From positions 1-64,000 of the forward strand of contig DAHUXD010000052.1 in the NCBI GenBank assembly GCA_027307335.1: a DNA stretch of 64,000 nucleotides, read 5' to 3'. Below the pieces are notes generated by a model. That model did not search any database, was not told the DNA's origin, and saw only the letters and a list, made by a program, of their open reading frames with translations. A program made the translations under genes and the position numbers. This document shows positions 52,531 to 63,226 of the stretch, piece by piece. The stretch comes from Acidobacteriota bacterium. Its GTDB lineage: Bacteria > Acidobacteriota > Thermoanaerobaculia > UBA5066 > Gp7-AA6. The stretch's first letter is position 1; every line of letters begins with the position of its first letter.

Positions 52531-55160
52531 TCGCGCGGCTTGCCCTAGTGGACAATCTCTCGCGTTTGGAGTCTCGGTCGTCCCGCCCCGCCGCCTCTCG
52601 CGCGATCCCGATCGCCTCGGCCGTGGTGCTCGCGGCGCTCGTGGTTTTCGGCTGGATCGTGTACACCGACAGCCGGAGCGTCGTGGAGGAGGCGCGCTGG
52701 GTCGACCGCACGCTCCGGGGCATGGTGCGCCTCGAGCGCGCGGCCTCCGCCCTGAAGGACCTGGAATCCGGCGAGCGGGGATACCTGCTGTCCGGAAACG
52801 CGAACTATCTCCGCCCCTACGAGGAAGCGAGGTCGCAGGTCCAGGGACACCTCGACGCGCTCCGCCGGGTGACCGTCGACAATCCCGAGCAGCGGCAGCG
52901 GCTGGAGGAGTTTCAGGATCTCGCCGGACAGAAGCTCGAGGAGCTCGCGGCCACGATCCGGCTCTACGATTCGGGGGACACGGCCGGCGCTTTGCGCGCC
53001 GTCGAATCGGGCGCCGGCAACACGGTCATGGAGCGCATCCGACGCCTCGTGGACTCGATGCGCGACGAGGAGACGCGGCGCCTCGCCGACCGCCAGCGCC
53101 AGGCGGCGGCCGCCGTGCAGGAGATGAACCGGGCGATCGTGGCCGGAATGCTCGTGTTCATCGCGCTCCTCGCCGCTTTCCTCGCGCTCGTGCGCCGCGA
53201 CCTCCTCGGCCGCCAGCGCGCCGAGATGGAGGCGCGGGAGACCGGCGAGCGATACCGGACGACGCTCTCCTCGATCGGCGACGCGGTGCTGACGTCCGAC
53301 GCCGAGGGCCGCGTGCGCTTCCTGAACGGCGTGGCGCAACGGCTGACCGGGTGGACCTCGGCCGACGCGACGGGACGCCCCGTCGAGGAGGTTTTCGACA
53401 TCCACAACGAGAGGACGCGGGAGCCCGTCGAGAGCCCCGTCCGGCGGGTGCTCCGGGAGGGCGCCGTCGTCGGACTGGCGAACCACACGGTGCTGCGCTC
53501 GCGGGGCGGCCGGGAGGTGCCGATCGCGGACAGCGGCGCGCCGATCCGCGACGCGCAGGGCCGCATCGTCGGAGTCGTGCTGGTCTTTCGCGACGTCAGC
53601 GAGCTGCGCGAGGCGGAGACGGCCATCCGGCGCCACGCGGCGATCGTGTCCTCCGCGACGTTCCCGCTCGTCGCCGAGACGCCGGACAACGTGATCACCG
53701 ACTGGAACCCGGGCGCGGAGGCGCTCTTCGGCTACACCGCCGCCGAGATGGTCGGCAGGAAGTTCTTCGAGCTCGCGCCGCCCGGCGCGGTCGACCCCGC
53801 GCCGGCGCTGACCGCGAAGCTCCAGGAGGGCCTTCCCGCCGGCGAGTTCGAGGGGTTCCGGCGCACGAAGGACGGCCGCCTTCTCGAGGTCGTCGTCACC
53901 CTCTCGGCCATCCGCGACGAGGGCGGCCGGCTGATCGGGATCGCCCGGCTCATCCGCGACGTCACCGAGCGGCGCCGCCAGGCGCGCGATCTCGAGGACG
54001 CGCGCCGCCGCACGGAGGAGGCGAGCGCGGCGAAGGACCACTTCCTCGCGATGCTGTCGCACGAGCTGCGCAACCCGCTGACGCCCGTGCTCGCGTCCGT
54101 CCACCGCCTGGACCGCCGCTCGGACCTGCCGGAGGGCGTCTCCGAGTCGCTCGCCATGATCCGCCGCAACGTCGAGCTCGAGGCGCGCCTCATCGACGAC
54201 CTCCTCGACCTGACGCGCATCGCGAAGGGAAAGATCGACCTCGACCGCGCCCCCGTCGACCTGCACGAGCTGCTCGGCAGCGTCCTGCAGAGCTCGCGCA
54301 GCGACTTCTTCCAGCACGGCCTGAACGTCACGACGGCCCTCGTCGCGGAGGACCACTACGGCCTCTGCGACGCCGGCCGCCTCCAGCAGGTCTTCCTGAA
54401 CCTCACGCGAAACGCCGCGAAGTTCACGCCGCCGGGCGGCCGCGTCACGATCCGCACGAGCAACCCGGCGCCCGGACGGATCGGCATCGCCGTCTCCGAC
54501 ACGGGCCGGGGCATCCGCCCGGAGCGGCTCGCCCACATCTTCGAGGCGTTCGACCAGGGCGACGTCACGGCGGCCCGGCGCGCCGGCGGTCTGGGACTCG
54601 GGCTCGCGATCTCCCGCAGCCTGGTCGAGCTCCACGGAGGAACGATCGCCGCCGCGAGCGAAGGCGAGGGACGCGGGGCCACGTTCACGATCGAGCTCGG
54701 GACGACCGCCGAGCGCCCCGCGCGCGCGATCCCGACGGCGCCGGACGACGAGAATCGCTCGATCCGTCGCCGCCTCGCGGTCCTGATCGTGGAAGACGAC
54801 CCCGACACGGGGACCGCCCTGCGGCTCCTGCTCGAAGAGGCCGGCTTCGACGCCCGCGCCGCCCAGAGCGTCGCCTCGGCCCTCGACGCCTTCCGCGACC
54901 GCCCCGCCGACGTCCTCGTCACCGACGTGGGACTGCCCGACGGCAGCGGCCTCGACCTCCTCGCGGCCCTGAAGCCGCTCCAGCCCCGGCTCGCCGCGAT
55001 CGTGCTCTCCGGCTTCGGCATGGAGCGGGACATCGAGCGCAGCCGCGCGCTCGGATTCGTCGAGCATTTCGCCAAGCCGGTCAATCCGAGCCGCCTGATC
55101 GCCGCCCTCGACGCCCTCGGCCGCTCGGTCACCTCCGCCCCCGAACCCGCTGCCGGCTGA
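52527..55160 (+). CDS. Hybrid sensor histidine kinase (CHASE3-PAS-PAS-HisKA-HATPase-REC)
   Basis: An 877-residue membrane kinase. A helix (AIPIASAVVLAALVVFGWIV) is followed by a CHASE3 domain (to about 190, including LKDLESGERGYLLSGNANYL), a second helix (MLVFIALLAAFLALV) and two PAS domains (from about 240 and 370). Next are HisKA with MLSHELRNPLTP (His512), HATPase_c (NAAKFTPPGGRV, DTGRGI, GLGLGLAISRSL) and a C-terminal receiver with TDVGLPDG (Asp800) and the conserved Lys in FAKPVNP. There is no output domain, so it signals to another partner. The TTG at 52527 overlaps the upstream stop; a GTG at 52548 is an alternative start. Confidence 0.92.
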   Translation: MIARLALVDNLSRLESRSSRPAASRAIPIASAVVLAALVVFGWIVYTDSRSVVEEARWVDRTLRGMVRLERAASALKDLESGERGYLLSGNANYLRPYEEARSQVQGHLDALRRVTVDNPEQRQRLEEFQDLAGQKLEELAATIRLYDSGDTAGALRAVESGAGNTVMERIRRLVDSMRDEETRRLADRQRQAAAAVQEMNRAIVAGMLVFIALLAAFLALVRRDLLGRQRAEMEARETGERYRTTLSSIGDAVLTSDAEGRVRFLNGVAQRLTGWTSADATGRPVEEVFDIHNERTREPVESPVRRVLREGAVVGLANHTVLRSRGGREVPIADSGAPIRDAQGRIVGVVLVFRDVSELREAETAIRRHAAIVSSATFPLVAETPDNVITDWNPGAEALFGYTAAEMVGRKFFELAPPGAVDPAPALTAKLQEGLPAGEFEGFRRTKDGRLLEVVVTLSAIRDEGGRLIGIARLIRDVTERRRQARDLEDARRRTEEASAAKDHFLAMLSHELRNPLTPVLASVHRLDRRSDLPEGVSESLAMIRRNVELEARLIDDLLDLTRIAKGKIDLDRAPVDLHELLGSVLQSSRSDFFQHGLNVTTALVAEDHYGLCDAGRLQQVFLNLTRNAAKFTPPGGRVTIRTSNPAPGRIGIAVSDTGRGIRPERLAHIFEAFDQGDVTAARRAGGLGLGLAISRSLVELHGGTIAAASEGEGRGATFTIELGTTAERPARAIPTAPDDENRSIRRRLAVLIVEDDPDTGTALRLLLEEAGFDARAAQSVASALDAFRDRPADVLVTDVGLPDGSGLDLLAALKPLQPRLAAIVLSGFGMERDIERSRALGFVEHFAKPVNPSRLIAALDALGRSVTSAPEPAAG

Positions 55161-55276
55161 GGCGGGCGAGCGGCGGCCCCTCGCCGCGCCGAGGCCCGCG
55201 CAGATCTCTGCGTCCTGATGCAAAAGCATCTCGACGGACCTGTCCACCGGCTCGACGATCGACCGGGGGTGACGCC

Positions 55277-55837
55277 ATGTTCGAAACGCTCGCGCTCGTC
55301 TTCGGCGTTCTGCTCGCCGTCTCCTTGATTCCGTTCCTCTTCATCGCCATCCGCAACGCCCTCCGCGAACGCGGCCCGCGCGTGATCACCTGTCCCGAGA
55401 ACGGGTGCCGTGCCGAGGTCGCGGTCGGCGCGTGGCGCAGCGGCCTCTCGTCCGCGTTCGGCGAGGACAATCGCCGGCTCGTCGCCTGCTCGCGTTGGCC
55501 CGAGAAGGAGGGCTGTGATCAGGCCTGCCTGTCGGAGATCGCCGAGGATCCGAACGGTTGCCTGGTCCGGAGCATCGTCTCCGACTGGTACGCCGCACGC
55601 CGCTGCGCCGGCTGCGGCCGCGAAATCTCGACGGGGCACGCCACGGATCGGCGCCCCGGTCTCCGCGCGCCGGATGGCCGGGCCGTCGAGCTCTCCGACG
55701 TGGCCTCCGTGGACCTCGACCGCGTTCTCGCGACGCACGAGCCGGTCTGTGCGAATTGCTTCGACGGGATGGCGTTCCGGCAGCGCTATCCGGGAGTCGC
55801 CGTCGAGCGGCCGCAGCCGCCCACGACGCTCGTCTAG
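55277..55837 (+). CDS. Membrane-anchored Cys-rich protein, unknown
   Basis: A 186-residue protein with one N-terminal membrane helix (FETLALVFGVLLAVSLIPFLFIA) followed by a soluble part with several cysteine pairs. These are TCPENGCRAEV, VACSRWPEKEGCDQACLSE, RRCAGCGREIS and PVCANCFDG. The last two resemble a split zinc ribbon. I do not recognise the family. It begins 116 nt after the hybrid kinase in the same direction, with GGGGG before the ATG, so it may be in that operon. Its TAG stop overlaps the TAG stop of the convergent glcF. Confidence 0.85.
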   Translation: MFETLALVFGVLLAVSLIPFLFIAIRNALRERGPRVITCPENGCRAEVAVGAWRSGLSSAFGEDNRRLVACSRWPEKEGCDQACLSEIAEDPNGCLVRSIVSDWYAARRCAGCGREISTGHATDRRPGLRAPDGRAVELSDVASVDLDRVLATHEPVCANCFDGMAFRQRYPGVAVERPQPPTTLV

Positions 55838-57135
55838 CCAACGTCGGCGAGCCGTCGCCCCGCGATCGAGGCGTCGAGGATCTCGATCGGGTGATACGCG
55901 GGAAGGCGCGCGCCCCGCCGGCGCGCGTGCTTGCCGATCTGCAGCAGACAGCCCGGGTTCGCGGACGCAAGAACATCCGCTCCGGCCGCGAGGACGTTCT
56001 CGACCTTCCGCTCGCCGATCTCCTCGGCGCTCTCCGGCTCGACCAGGTTGTAGATGCCGGCCGAGCCGCAGCACTGCTCGCCGTCCGCGATCTCGACGAG
56101 CGTCACGCCCGGAATCGCGGAGAGCAGCAGCCGCGGCGGCTGACGGATGCCCTGGCCGTGCGCGAGATGACAGGCGTCGTGGTACGCCACGCGCGCCGGA
56201 ATCGGGTGCCGCGCCGCGCGCGGCGGCAGGCCGGCCAGGAACTCCGTGACGTCCCGGACCCGCGCCCGGAACTCCGAGGCGCGGCGCCCCCAGACGGGGT
56301 CCTTCGCGAGCAGGCGCGCGTAGTCCTTCAAGTGCGAGCCGCAGCCGGCCGCGTTGATGAGGATCGCGTCGTAGCCGCCGCTCTCGAACTTCTCGATCAG
56401 CGCGCGCGCGAACGCGAGCGACTCCGTCTCGCGGCCGGCGTGAATCGACAGCGCGCCGCAGCAGCCCTGGTCCGGCGGCACGACGACCTCGCAGCCCTCC
56501 GCCGCGAGCACGCGCGCCGTGGCGGCGTTGATGCCCGGAAAGAAGACGCTCTGGACGCAACCGGTCACGAGCGCGACCCGGGCGCGGGGCGCGCCTCCGC
56601 CCGCGGGAGCCAGGCGCGCCGGGAGCCGCTCCGCCGGCGCGGCCGACGGCAGGAGCGACTCGAGCGCCCCGAGGCGCTTCGGCAGGAAACCGAGGGCGCC
56701 GCTCTTCTGCACGAGCCGCCGCAGCCCCGACTTCTCGTACAGGCCCGCGAACGCGGCGGCGGCGCGGAGCCGCGCCGGATACGGGAGCACCGCAAAGAGG
56801 GCCTCCCGGAAGAGCCGGTCGGCGGCGGAGCGCGGCCGCGCTTTCTCGCGGGCGGCGCGCGTCTCCTCGATCAGCACGTCGTAGCGGACGCCCGAAGGGC
56901 ACGCGGTCACGCAGCCGAGACACCCGAGGCAGCGATCGAAGTGCCGGGCCACCGTGTCGCTCCACTCGAGCTTCCCTTCGGCGAGACCGCGCATCAGGTC
57001 GATGCGGCCGCGGGGCGAGTCCATCTCCTCGGACCACGAGTGCCACGTCGGGCACGCGGGCAGGCAGAAGCCGCAGTGCACGCAGTCGTCGAGCAGTGTG
57101 CGGCGCCGGGGCGACGGCGGGGCGACGGCGGCCAT
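55834..57135 (-). CDS. glcF: Glycolate oxidase iron-sulfur subunit
   Basis: Electron-transfer subunit of glycolate dehydrogenase GlcDEF. 433 residues with two ferredoxin-type clusters (CVHCGFCLPACPTW and CLGCLGCVTACPSG). Two CCG domains follow (DQGCCGALSIHAG with GCVQSV upstream, and GEQCCGSAGIYNL with YHDACHLAHGQG). The ATG at 57135 follows the glcE TAG with no gap. It is the last gene of the glycolate operon; its stop overlaps that of the convergent Cys-rich membrane protein. Confidence 0.95.
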   Translation of the reverse strand: MAAVAPPSPRRRTLLDDCVHCGFCLPACPTWHSWSEEMDSPRGRIDLMRGLAEGKLEWSDTVARHFDRCLGCLGCVTACPSGVRYDVLIEETRAAREKARPRSAADRLFREALFAVLPYPARLRAAAAFAGLYEKSGLRRLVQKSGALGFLPKRLGALESLLPSAAPAERLPARLAPAGGGAPRARVALVTGCVQSVFFPGINAATARVLAAEGCEVVVPPDQGCCGALSIHAGRETESLAFARALIEKFESGGYDAILINAAGCGSHLKDYARLLAKDPVWGRRASEFRARVRDVTEFLAGLPPRAARHPIPARVAYHDACHLAHGQGIRQPPRLLLSAIPGVTLVEIADGEQCCGSAGIYNLVEPESAEEIGERKVENVLAAGADVLASANPGCLLQIGKHARRRGARLPAYHPIEILDASIAGRRLADVG

Positions 57136-58383
57136 CTAGATGCCTGCCACGAACCGGCCGGGGGCGAGGCGGCGGCCGGGATCGAGGCGGAGCTTGACCG
57201 CGCGCATGAGCGACACCGCCGACGGAGCGTCGCCCCAGGGATCCACCGCCGTGCGCACGGCCTCGGGCGCCGCGAGCAGCACGAGCGAGCCGCCGCTTTC
57301 CGCGAGCGTCCGGCGCGCCGACGGGAGCGCCGCCGCCGCGGCCGCGACCGACGCGGCGTCCCGCGGCGAGCCGCCCGCGAAGCCGATGCCGAGCGTCGGA
57401 TACCAGACGCACGCCGCGTCCCCGAGCGCGTCCGCCAGCGGCGCGAAGACGCCGCGCTCCACCGAATCGAGGGCGGACGGCAGCGCCGCGACCTTCACGC
57501 GCACCGTCCCGGCGCGCCGCGCTTCGTCGTGCCTCTCCCAGAGGGCGCGAGCGGCCGCTTCGTCGAGCGCCTCGATGCCGAGCGACGCCTCGCCGCAGAG
57601 CCGCGCGAGCCGGTCGCGCTGCGCGGCGACGCTCGGGCGGAAGCCCTCGAAGCGCACGGCGAGATCGAAGCGCCCCCCGCCGGTGCGGAACGCCACGACC
57701 GAGTCGGGCTCGAGCTGGGCGTCGCGGATCCGGCCGAGGAGCGCCCGCAGCATCCCCGGGGCGAGGCCCGCCACGGAGAGCGTCGCCGAGGCCTCCGGCA
57801 GGGGGTGCAGGCGGAACGTCGCGGTCGCGATGAGGCCGAGGGTTCCGAGCGACCCGGTCATCAGCCGCGGCATGTCGAAGCCCGCCACGTTCTTGACGAC
57901 CTTGCCGCCGCCCCGCGCGAGGCGACCGTCCGCGCGCACGAGCGTCACGCCGATCAGGAGGTCGCGCGCGGTCCCGTAGCGCGCCCGCCGCGGTCCGAAG
58001 GCGTTCGCCGCGATCACGCCGCCGACCGTCGCCCGCTCCGGGAGCGGCGGGTCGAGCGCGAGCCGCTGGCCCCGGGCCGCGAGGACCTGCGCGAGGACCG
58101 CGAGCGGAACGCCCGCCTCGACGACCGCGATCTGATCGGACGGCGCGTGCTCGGCGACGCGGTCGAGGCGGCGCGTCGAGAGGAGCACGTCGAGCGCTTC
58201 CGGCGCGCCGCCCACCTCGAGATCCGTCCCGCCGCCGGCGAAGAGGAGGCTCTTCCCATCGCGGGACGTCTCGGCGACGACCGCGGCGGCCTCCTCGATC
58301 GACGCGGGCTCCGCGACGGCGCCCGGCATCTTCCCGAGCACGGCGTCCTCGGCCCGAGGCGGGCGGTACGGGCCCGCGCTCAT
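57136..58383 (-). CDS. glcE: Glycolate oxidase FAD-binding subunit GlcE
   Basis: Second flavin-fold subunit of glycolate dehydrogenase. 415 residues: LLFAGGGTDLEVGG and ERATVGGVIAANAFGPRRARYG (FAD-PCMH domain), then GGGKVVKNVAGFDMPRLMTGSLGTLGLI. The C-terminus RLDPGRRLAPGRFVAGI is typical. The start overlaps the glcD stop (ATGA). Confidence 0.94.
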   Translation of the reverse strand: MSAGPYRPPRAEDAVLGKMPGAVAEPASIEEAAAVVAETSRDGKSLLFAGGGTDLEVGGAPEALDVLLSTRRLDRVAEHAPSDQIAVVEAGVPLAVLAQVLAARGQRLALDPPLPERATVGGVIAANAFGPRRARYGTARDLLIGVTLVRADGRLARGGGKVVKNVAGFDMPRLMTGSLGTLGLIATATFRLHPLPEASATLSVAGLAPGMLRALLGRIRDAQLEPDSVVAFRTGGGRFDLAVRFEGFRPSVAAQRDRLARLCGEASLGIEALDEAAARALWERHDEARRAGTVRVKVAALPSALDSVERGVFAPLADALGDAACVWYPTLGIGFAGGSPRDAASVAAAAAALPSARRTLAESGGSLVLLAAPEAVRTAVDPWGDAPSAVSLMRAVKLRLDPGRRLAPGRFVAGI

Positions 58384-59840
58384 TCGCGCCAGATCCTCCC
58401 GGCCGCCTCCTCCGGATGGGGCCGGAACGGGCCGGGCTTGTCGCCGCAGAGGCGCGGCGTCGGGAAGACCTTGCCGGGGTTCAAGGCGAGCTCGGGATCG
58501 AAGGCGCACCGGACGAGCCCCATCGTGTCGAGGTCGTCCTCCGAGAACATCACGGCCATGTAGGGCGCCTTGTCCGAGCCGACGCCGTGCTCGCCCGTGA
58601 TCGAGCCTCCGTACCGCACGCAGAGGCGCAGGATGTCGCCGCCGAGCTCCTCGGCCGCCTTCTCCTGGCCCGGCAGGGCCGCATCGTACAGGACGAGCGG
58701 GTGGAGGTTGCCGTCGCCGGCGTGGAACACGTTGGCGACGCGGAGGCCCGCCCGCGCGGCCATCTCCCCGATCTCGCGCAGCACGCGCGCGATCTCCGAG
58801 CGCGGGATCACGCCGTCCTGCACGAAGTAGTTGGGGCTGATGCGGCCGACCGCCGCGAACGCGCTCTTTCTCCCCTTCCACATGAGCTGGCGCTCGGCCT
58901 CGTCGCGCGGCCGCCGGATCTCGATCGCGCCCGCTTTCCGGGCGAGCTCGATCGCGTTCTCCGACGTGAGCTCGACCTCGGATGCGGGGCCGTCCGCGTC
59001 CATCAGCAGGGCCGCCCCGACGTCCGGCCAGTCGAGTCCGGTCGCGGCCTTGGCCGCGGCGATCGCCAGCCGGTCCATCATCTCGATCGCGGCGGGCACG
59101 ATGCCCGACGCGATGATGGCCGACACGGCGGCGCCCGCCTCGTCGGTCGACGGGAACGTGGCGAAGAACGTCCGGGTCGCCTCGGGCTTGCGGAGGATCC
59201 GCAGCACGACCTCGGTCACGATGCCGAGGAGGCCCTCGCTGCCGACCACCACGCCGAGGAGATCGTAGCCGGGCGCGTCGAGCACGGGGCCGCCGAGGTC
59301 CACCACCGATCCGTCGGCGAGCACGACCCGCGCGCCGCGGACGTGATGGACGGTGAACCCGTACTTCAGGCAGTGCGCGCCGCCCGAGTTCTCCGCGACG
59401 TTGCCGCCGATCGTGCAGACGCTCTGGGAGGAAGGATCGGGCGCGTAGTAGAAGCCCCGGGCCCCGATCGCCTTCGAGACGTCGAGGTTGATCACGCCGG
59501 GCTCGACGCGCATCCAGCCGTTCTCGAGGTCGATCTCGAGGATGCGCTTCATGCGCGACAGGGCCACGACGACGGCGCCCTCGACGGGCAGCGCTCCCCC
59601 GGAGAGGCCGGTCCCGGCGCCGCGCGGGACGATCGGCGCGCCGGCCGCGCGGGCGGCCTTGACGACCGCCGCGACCTCCTCGGTCGAGCCGGGCAGCACG
59701 ACCAGCGCCGGACGGACGCGGTATCCGGTCAGCCCGTCGCACTCGTAGGTCGAGAGCTCGGCCGGGTCGGCGAGGACGTGCCGCTCGCCGACGATCTCCG
59801 CCATCCGGCCGGCGAGCCCTCCGACCGCGGCGATGCTCAT
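58380..59840 (-). CDS. glcD: Glycolate oxidase catalytic subunit GlcD
   Basis: FAD enzyme oxidising glycolate to glyoxylate. 486 residues: the PCMH-type FAD domain has PIVPRGAGTGLSGGALP and GGNVAENSGGAHCLKYG; the cap domain has ANVFHAGDGNLHPLVLYD, a conserved His-rich motif, and GSITGEHGVGSDKAPYM. Close relatives act on D-lactate, but glcE, glcF and malate synthase next door favour glycolate. It follows aceB by 10 nt. Confidence 0.95.
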   Translation of the reverse strand: MSIAAVGGLAGRMAEIVGERHVLADPAELSTYECDGLTGYRVRPALVVLPGSTEEVAAVVKAARAAGAPIVPRGAGTGLSGGALPVEGAVVVALSRMKRILEIDLENGWMRVEPGVINLDVSKAIGARGFYYAPDPSSQSVCTIGGNVAENSGGAHCLKYGFTVHHVRGARVVLADGSVVDLGGPVLDAPGYDLLGVVVGSEGLLGIVTEVVLRILRKPEATRTFFATFPSTDEAGAAVSAIIASGIVPAAIEMMDRLAIAAAKAATGLDWPDVGAALLMDADGPASEVELTSENAIELARKAGAIEIRRPRDEAERQLMWKGRKSAFAAVGRISPNYFVQDGVIPRSEIARVLREIGEMAARAGLRVANVFHAGDGNLHPLVLYDAALPGQEKAAEELGGDILRLCVRYGGSITGEHGVGSDKAPYMAVMFSEDDLDTMGLVRCAFDPELALNPGKVFPTPRLCGDKPGPFRPHPEEAAGRIWRE

Positions 59841-59850
59841 GCTCTCTTTC

Positions 59851-61425
59851 CTACTCCAGGTGCGCGTAGGCGGGCAAGGTCAGGAACTCGGTGAACTCTT
59901 CCTTCTCGACGAGGCCGTCCAGGATCTCGACGGCCTCGCGGAGCCGGCCGGACGCGCCGCCGCCCAGTTTGCCCAGTTCCTCGGCCTCCACCGACCGATA
60001 CAGCGCGCGGTCGATCGGCCGGCCGTCGTCGAGCTTCCCGCGGTTGTGGATCCACTGCCAGAGCTGGGACCGCGCGATCTCGGCGGTGGCGACGTCCTCC
60101 ATCAGGTTGAAGATCGCCGCCGCGCCGTTGCCGAGGAGCCAGGAGTTCAGGTACTGGAGCGCGACGTTGACGTTGTTGCGGAAGCCCGCCTCGGTCACGG
60201 TGCCGCCGGGCACGCGCGTGTCGGCGAGCTGCGCGGCCGTCACCGAGACCTCCTCGCGCAGACGATCCTTCTGGTGGGGCCGGGGCGCGAGCGCCTTCTC
60301 GAACACCTCCATCGCGACCGGCACGAGGTCCGGGTGCGCCACCCACGTCCCGTCGAAGCCGTCCCGCGACTCGCGCAGCTTGTCGTCGCGGACCTTCGAA
60401 AGCGCCGCCTCGTTGATCGCCGGGTCCTTGCGGCTCGGGATGAACGGCGCCATGCCGCCCATCGCGTGGGCGCCCCGCCTGTGGCACGTCCGCACGAGCA
60501 GCTCGGTGTACGCGCGCATGAACGGCACGGTCATCGTCAGCTGCTGCCGGTCCGGCAGGACGAGGTCCCGCCGGCGGCGCAGCGTCTTGATCGTCGAGAA
60601 GAGGTAGTCCCACCGGCCCGCGTTCAGGCCGCTCGCGTGCTCGCGCAGCTCGTAGAGGAACTCCTCCATCTCGAACGCGGCCGGGAAGGTCTCGACGAGC
60701 ATCGTCGCGCGGAACGTGCCGCGCGGGATCCCGAGGGCCTCCTGCGCGAACACAAAGACCTCGTTCCAGAGGCGCGCCTCGCGGTGACTCTCCATCTTCG
60801 GCAGGTAGAAGTACGGCGCGGTGCCGCGGTCGAGGCGCTCGCGCGCGTTGTGGAAGACGTACAACCCGAAGTCGAAGAGCGACGCGGACATCGGCTGACC
60901 GTCGACCGTGACGTGGCGCTCCGGCAGGTGCCAGCCGCGCGGACGGACGAGGAGCGTCGCGATCTCGGCGTTCAGCCGGTACTCCTTGCCCTCCGGACTC
61001 GTGAACGCCAGGCGCCGGCGCACGGCCTCGACGAGGTTCGCCTGCCCCTGCACGACGTTCGTCCACGTCGGCGACAGCGAGTCCTCGAAGTCGGCCATGA
61101 AGACGTTCGCGCCCGAGTTCAGCGCGTTGATCATCATCTTGCGCTCGACGGGACCGGTGATCTCCACCCAGCGCTTCTGGAGGTCCGCCGGCGCCGGCGC
61201 GACCCTCCAGTCGCCCGAGCGGACGGACGCGGTCTCCGCGAGGAAGTCCGGCAGCGCGCCCGCGTCGAACTCCTCCTGCCGCGCGGCCCGCCGCTCGAGG
61301 AGGCTCCGCCGGGTCGGCTCGAACGCGCGGTGGAGGCGCTCGAGGAAGGCGCGGGCCTCCGCCGACAGGATGAACCCCGCGCCGGACGGCGGCGCGGCGG
61401 CGAGGCGGAGCCCCTCGGCGGTCAT
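59851..61425 (-). CDS. aceB: Malate synthase A (glcB role)
   Basis: Condenses glyoxylate with acetyl-CoA to malate. 524 residues: [38 protein letters not shown] (catalytic Arg), [32 protein letters not shown] and [22 protein letters not shown]. The length is that of isoform A, not the longer G isoform that E. coli uses in its glc operon. No isocitrate lyase is adjacent, so its glyoxylate here most likely comes from glycolate. The ATG is 10 nt downstream of the permease stop. Confidence 0.95.
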   Translation of the reverse strand: MTAEGLRLAAAPPSGAGFILSAEARAFLERLHRAFEPTRRSLLERRAARQEEFDAGALPDFLAETASVRSGDWRVAPAPADLQKRWVEITGPVERKMMINALNSGANVFMADFEDSLSPTWTNVVQGQANLVEAVRRRLAFTSPEGKEYRLNAEIATLLVRPRGWHLPERHVTVDGQPMSASLFDFGLYVFHNARERLDRGTAPYFYLPKMESHREARLWNEVFVFAQEALGIPRGTFRATMLVETFPAAFEMEEFLYELREHASGLNAGRWDYLFSTIKTLRRRRDLVLPDRQQLTMTVPFMRAYTELLVRTCHRRGAHAMGGMAPFIPSRKDPAINEAALSKVRDDKLRESRDGFDGTWVAHPDLVPVAMEVFEKALAPRPHQKDRLREEVSVTAAQLADTRVPGGTVTEAGFRNNVNVALQYLNSWLLGNGAAAIFNLMEDVATAEIARSQLWQWIHNRGKLDDGRPIDRALYRSVEAEELGKLGGGASGRLREAVEILDGLVEKEEFTEFLTLPAYAHLE

Positions 61426-61435
61426 GGCGATCTCC

Positions 61436-63226
61436 TCATTTGCCGGGCAGCGGCGGGATGGCGCCCGGGAACACGTAGGCCTGCAGGAGCGCGATCAACC
61501 CGATGATTCCGGCGCCCACGACCGAGTGCCACCAGACCCGACGGAAGATCGGCCCGAGCGCGTGCCGCCGCTCCTTCGGCGACTCGTAGCACGCGGCGCA
61601 GGCGACCATGATGGACTGCGCGTCGATCATCTTGCCCATGACGCCGCCGGTCGAGTTCGTCGCGACGATGAGCACCTCGTTCAGCTTCAGCTGCTGGGCC
61701 GTGATGCGCTGCAGGCTGCCGAACAGGGCGTTCGACGCCGTGTCGGATCCGGTCAGGAAGACGCCGAGCCAGCCGAGGTACGCCGCGAAGAACGGGTACG
61801 CCGCGCCGGCGCTCGTGAACGCGAGGCCGAGCACCGCGTCGGTGCCCGAATAGCGCGTGAGGTAGCCGAGCCCGAGCACCTGGCCGATCACCAGGACCGG
61901 GATCTTCATGCGCCGCGCCGTCCGCGAGATCGCCTCTCGCCACTGCTTCCCCGAGAGCCCCAGGAACACGCCCGTGAGGAGCGCGGCGACGAAGACTCCC
62001 GTGCCCGCGGCCGAGAGCCAGTTGATCGTGAACTTCGCCGCCTCCGGCTTCGCGTCCGGCTTGGCGACGGGCGGCGTCCGCTGGACCTTGTTGTGGAGGT
62101 CGGGCATCTCCCAGGCCGGCAGCGACAGCGTGCCGTTGAAGGGCGAGCCGAGGAGGGTCGTGTCGACCTTCACGTTCTGGAAGACGTTGTTCAGCGTGGT
62201 CTTGAACGCGGGCATGCCCCAGAGCGCGCAGCAGAGGATCAGGATCGCCCACGGCGTCCACGCGCCGGCGGTCTGACCCGTCGTGTACGGGTACTTCCAG
62301 TCCTCGCGCTTCAGGGGGACCGCGACGCCGGGTCCCGATCGCTCCGACCGGAGCTGGAACCGCGTCTTCGGGTGCCAGACGCGGAGGAAGAGCGCGGTGC
62401 AGACGACCGAGAACACGCCCGCCACGACGTCGGTCACGAGGTGCAGCGCGGCCGTGCCGGAGGCGTACCACTGCATCAGTGCGAAGGACAGCCCCGATAC
62501 GAGCATCCCGGGCCACACCTCCCAGATGTCCTTCCAGCGGCCGCCTTCCATGAAGACGAACGTCGCGACCAGCCAGAACGGCACGAGCACGGAGACCCAC
62601 GGGAGCTGGTGGCCCGCCATCGCGGAGAGCGTCTTCTGGTCGAGGCCGCTGACCGCGGCCAGGGTGACGATCGGCGTGCCGATCGCTCCCCACGCCACGG
62701 GCGCCGTGTTCGCGAGGAGGTTCAGCACCGCCGACTGGAACGGCGTGAAGCCGAGGCCGACCATGACCGCGCCCGCGATCGCCACCGGCGTGCCGAAGCC
62801 GCTCGTGCCCTCGATAATCGCGCCGAACGAGAAGGCGATCAGCAGCACCTGGAGGCGCCGGTCGAACGAGATATGGATGATCGACTCCTTCACGATCTCG
62901 AACTTCCCGGTGATGACCGTCATCGTGTAGAGAAACATCGCGGCGAGGACGATCCAGATGATGCCGAGGAATCCGGAGAGGGACCCGTAGGCGAAAGCGG
63001 AGACCGCGGAGCCGACGGGCATGTGGAATGCGAGACACGAGACGAGCAGCGCGGCGATGACCGCGTAGAAGGCCGCGTAGGGCGCGGCGATGCCGAGGTG
63101 TCGGACGCCCTCCTCGTCGCGGTGCGGATGCAGAGCGATGAAGTAGAGGAGCGTGAGGATGGGGATCGCCGCGACGAGGGTGGACAGGAAGACGTTGCCG
63201 AGCGGGTTGTAGTTCTGAAAATACAT
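61436..63226 (-). CDS. Lactate/glycolate permease (LldP/GlcA family)
   Basis: A 596-residue transporter with about 13-14 membrane helices: [56 protein letters not shown] and [28 protein letters not shown] are family signatures. LldP carries L-lactate, D-lactate and glycolate; placement at the head of the aceB-glcDEF operon argues for glycolate. GGGAGG precedes the ATG. A loop of about 60 residues ([19 protein letters not shown] region) is longer than in E. coli. Confidence 0.93.
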   Translation of the reverse strand: MYFQNYNPLGNVFLSTLVAAIPILTLLYFIALHPHRDEEGVRHLGIAAPYAAFYAVIAALLVSCLAFHMPVGSAVSAFAYGSLSGFLGIIWIVLAAMFLYTMTVITGKFEIVKESIIHISFDRRLQVLLIAFSFGAIIEGTSGFGTPVAIAGAVMVGLGFTPFQSAVLNLLANTAPVAWGAIGTPIVTLAAVSGLDQKTLSAMAGHQLPWVSVLVPFWLVATFVFMEGGRWKDIWEVWPGMLVSGLSFALMQWYASGTAALHLVTDVVAGVFSVVCTALFLRVWHPKTRFQLRSERSGPGVAVPLKREDWKYPYTTGQTAGAWTPWAILILCCALWGMPAFKTTLNNVFQNVKVDTTLLGSPFNGTLSLPAWEMPDLHNKVQRTPPVAKPDAKPEAAKFTINWLSAAGTGVFVAALLTGVFLGLSGKQWREAISRTARRMKIPVLVIGQVLGLGYLTRYSGTDAVLGLAFTSAGAAYPFFAAYLGWLGVFLTGSDTASNALFGSLQRITAQQLKLNEVLIVATNSTGGVMGKMIDAQSIMVACAACYESPKERRHALGPIFRRVWWHSVVGAGIIGLIALLQAYVFPGAIPPLPGK

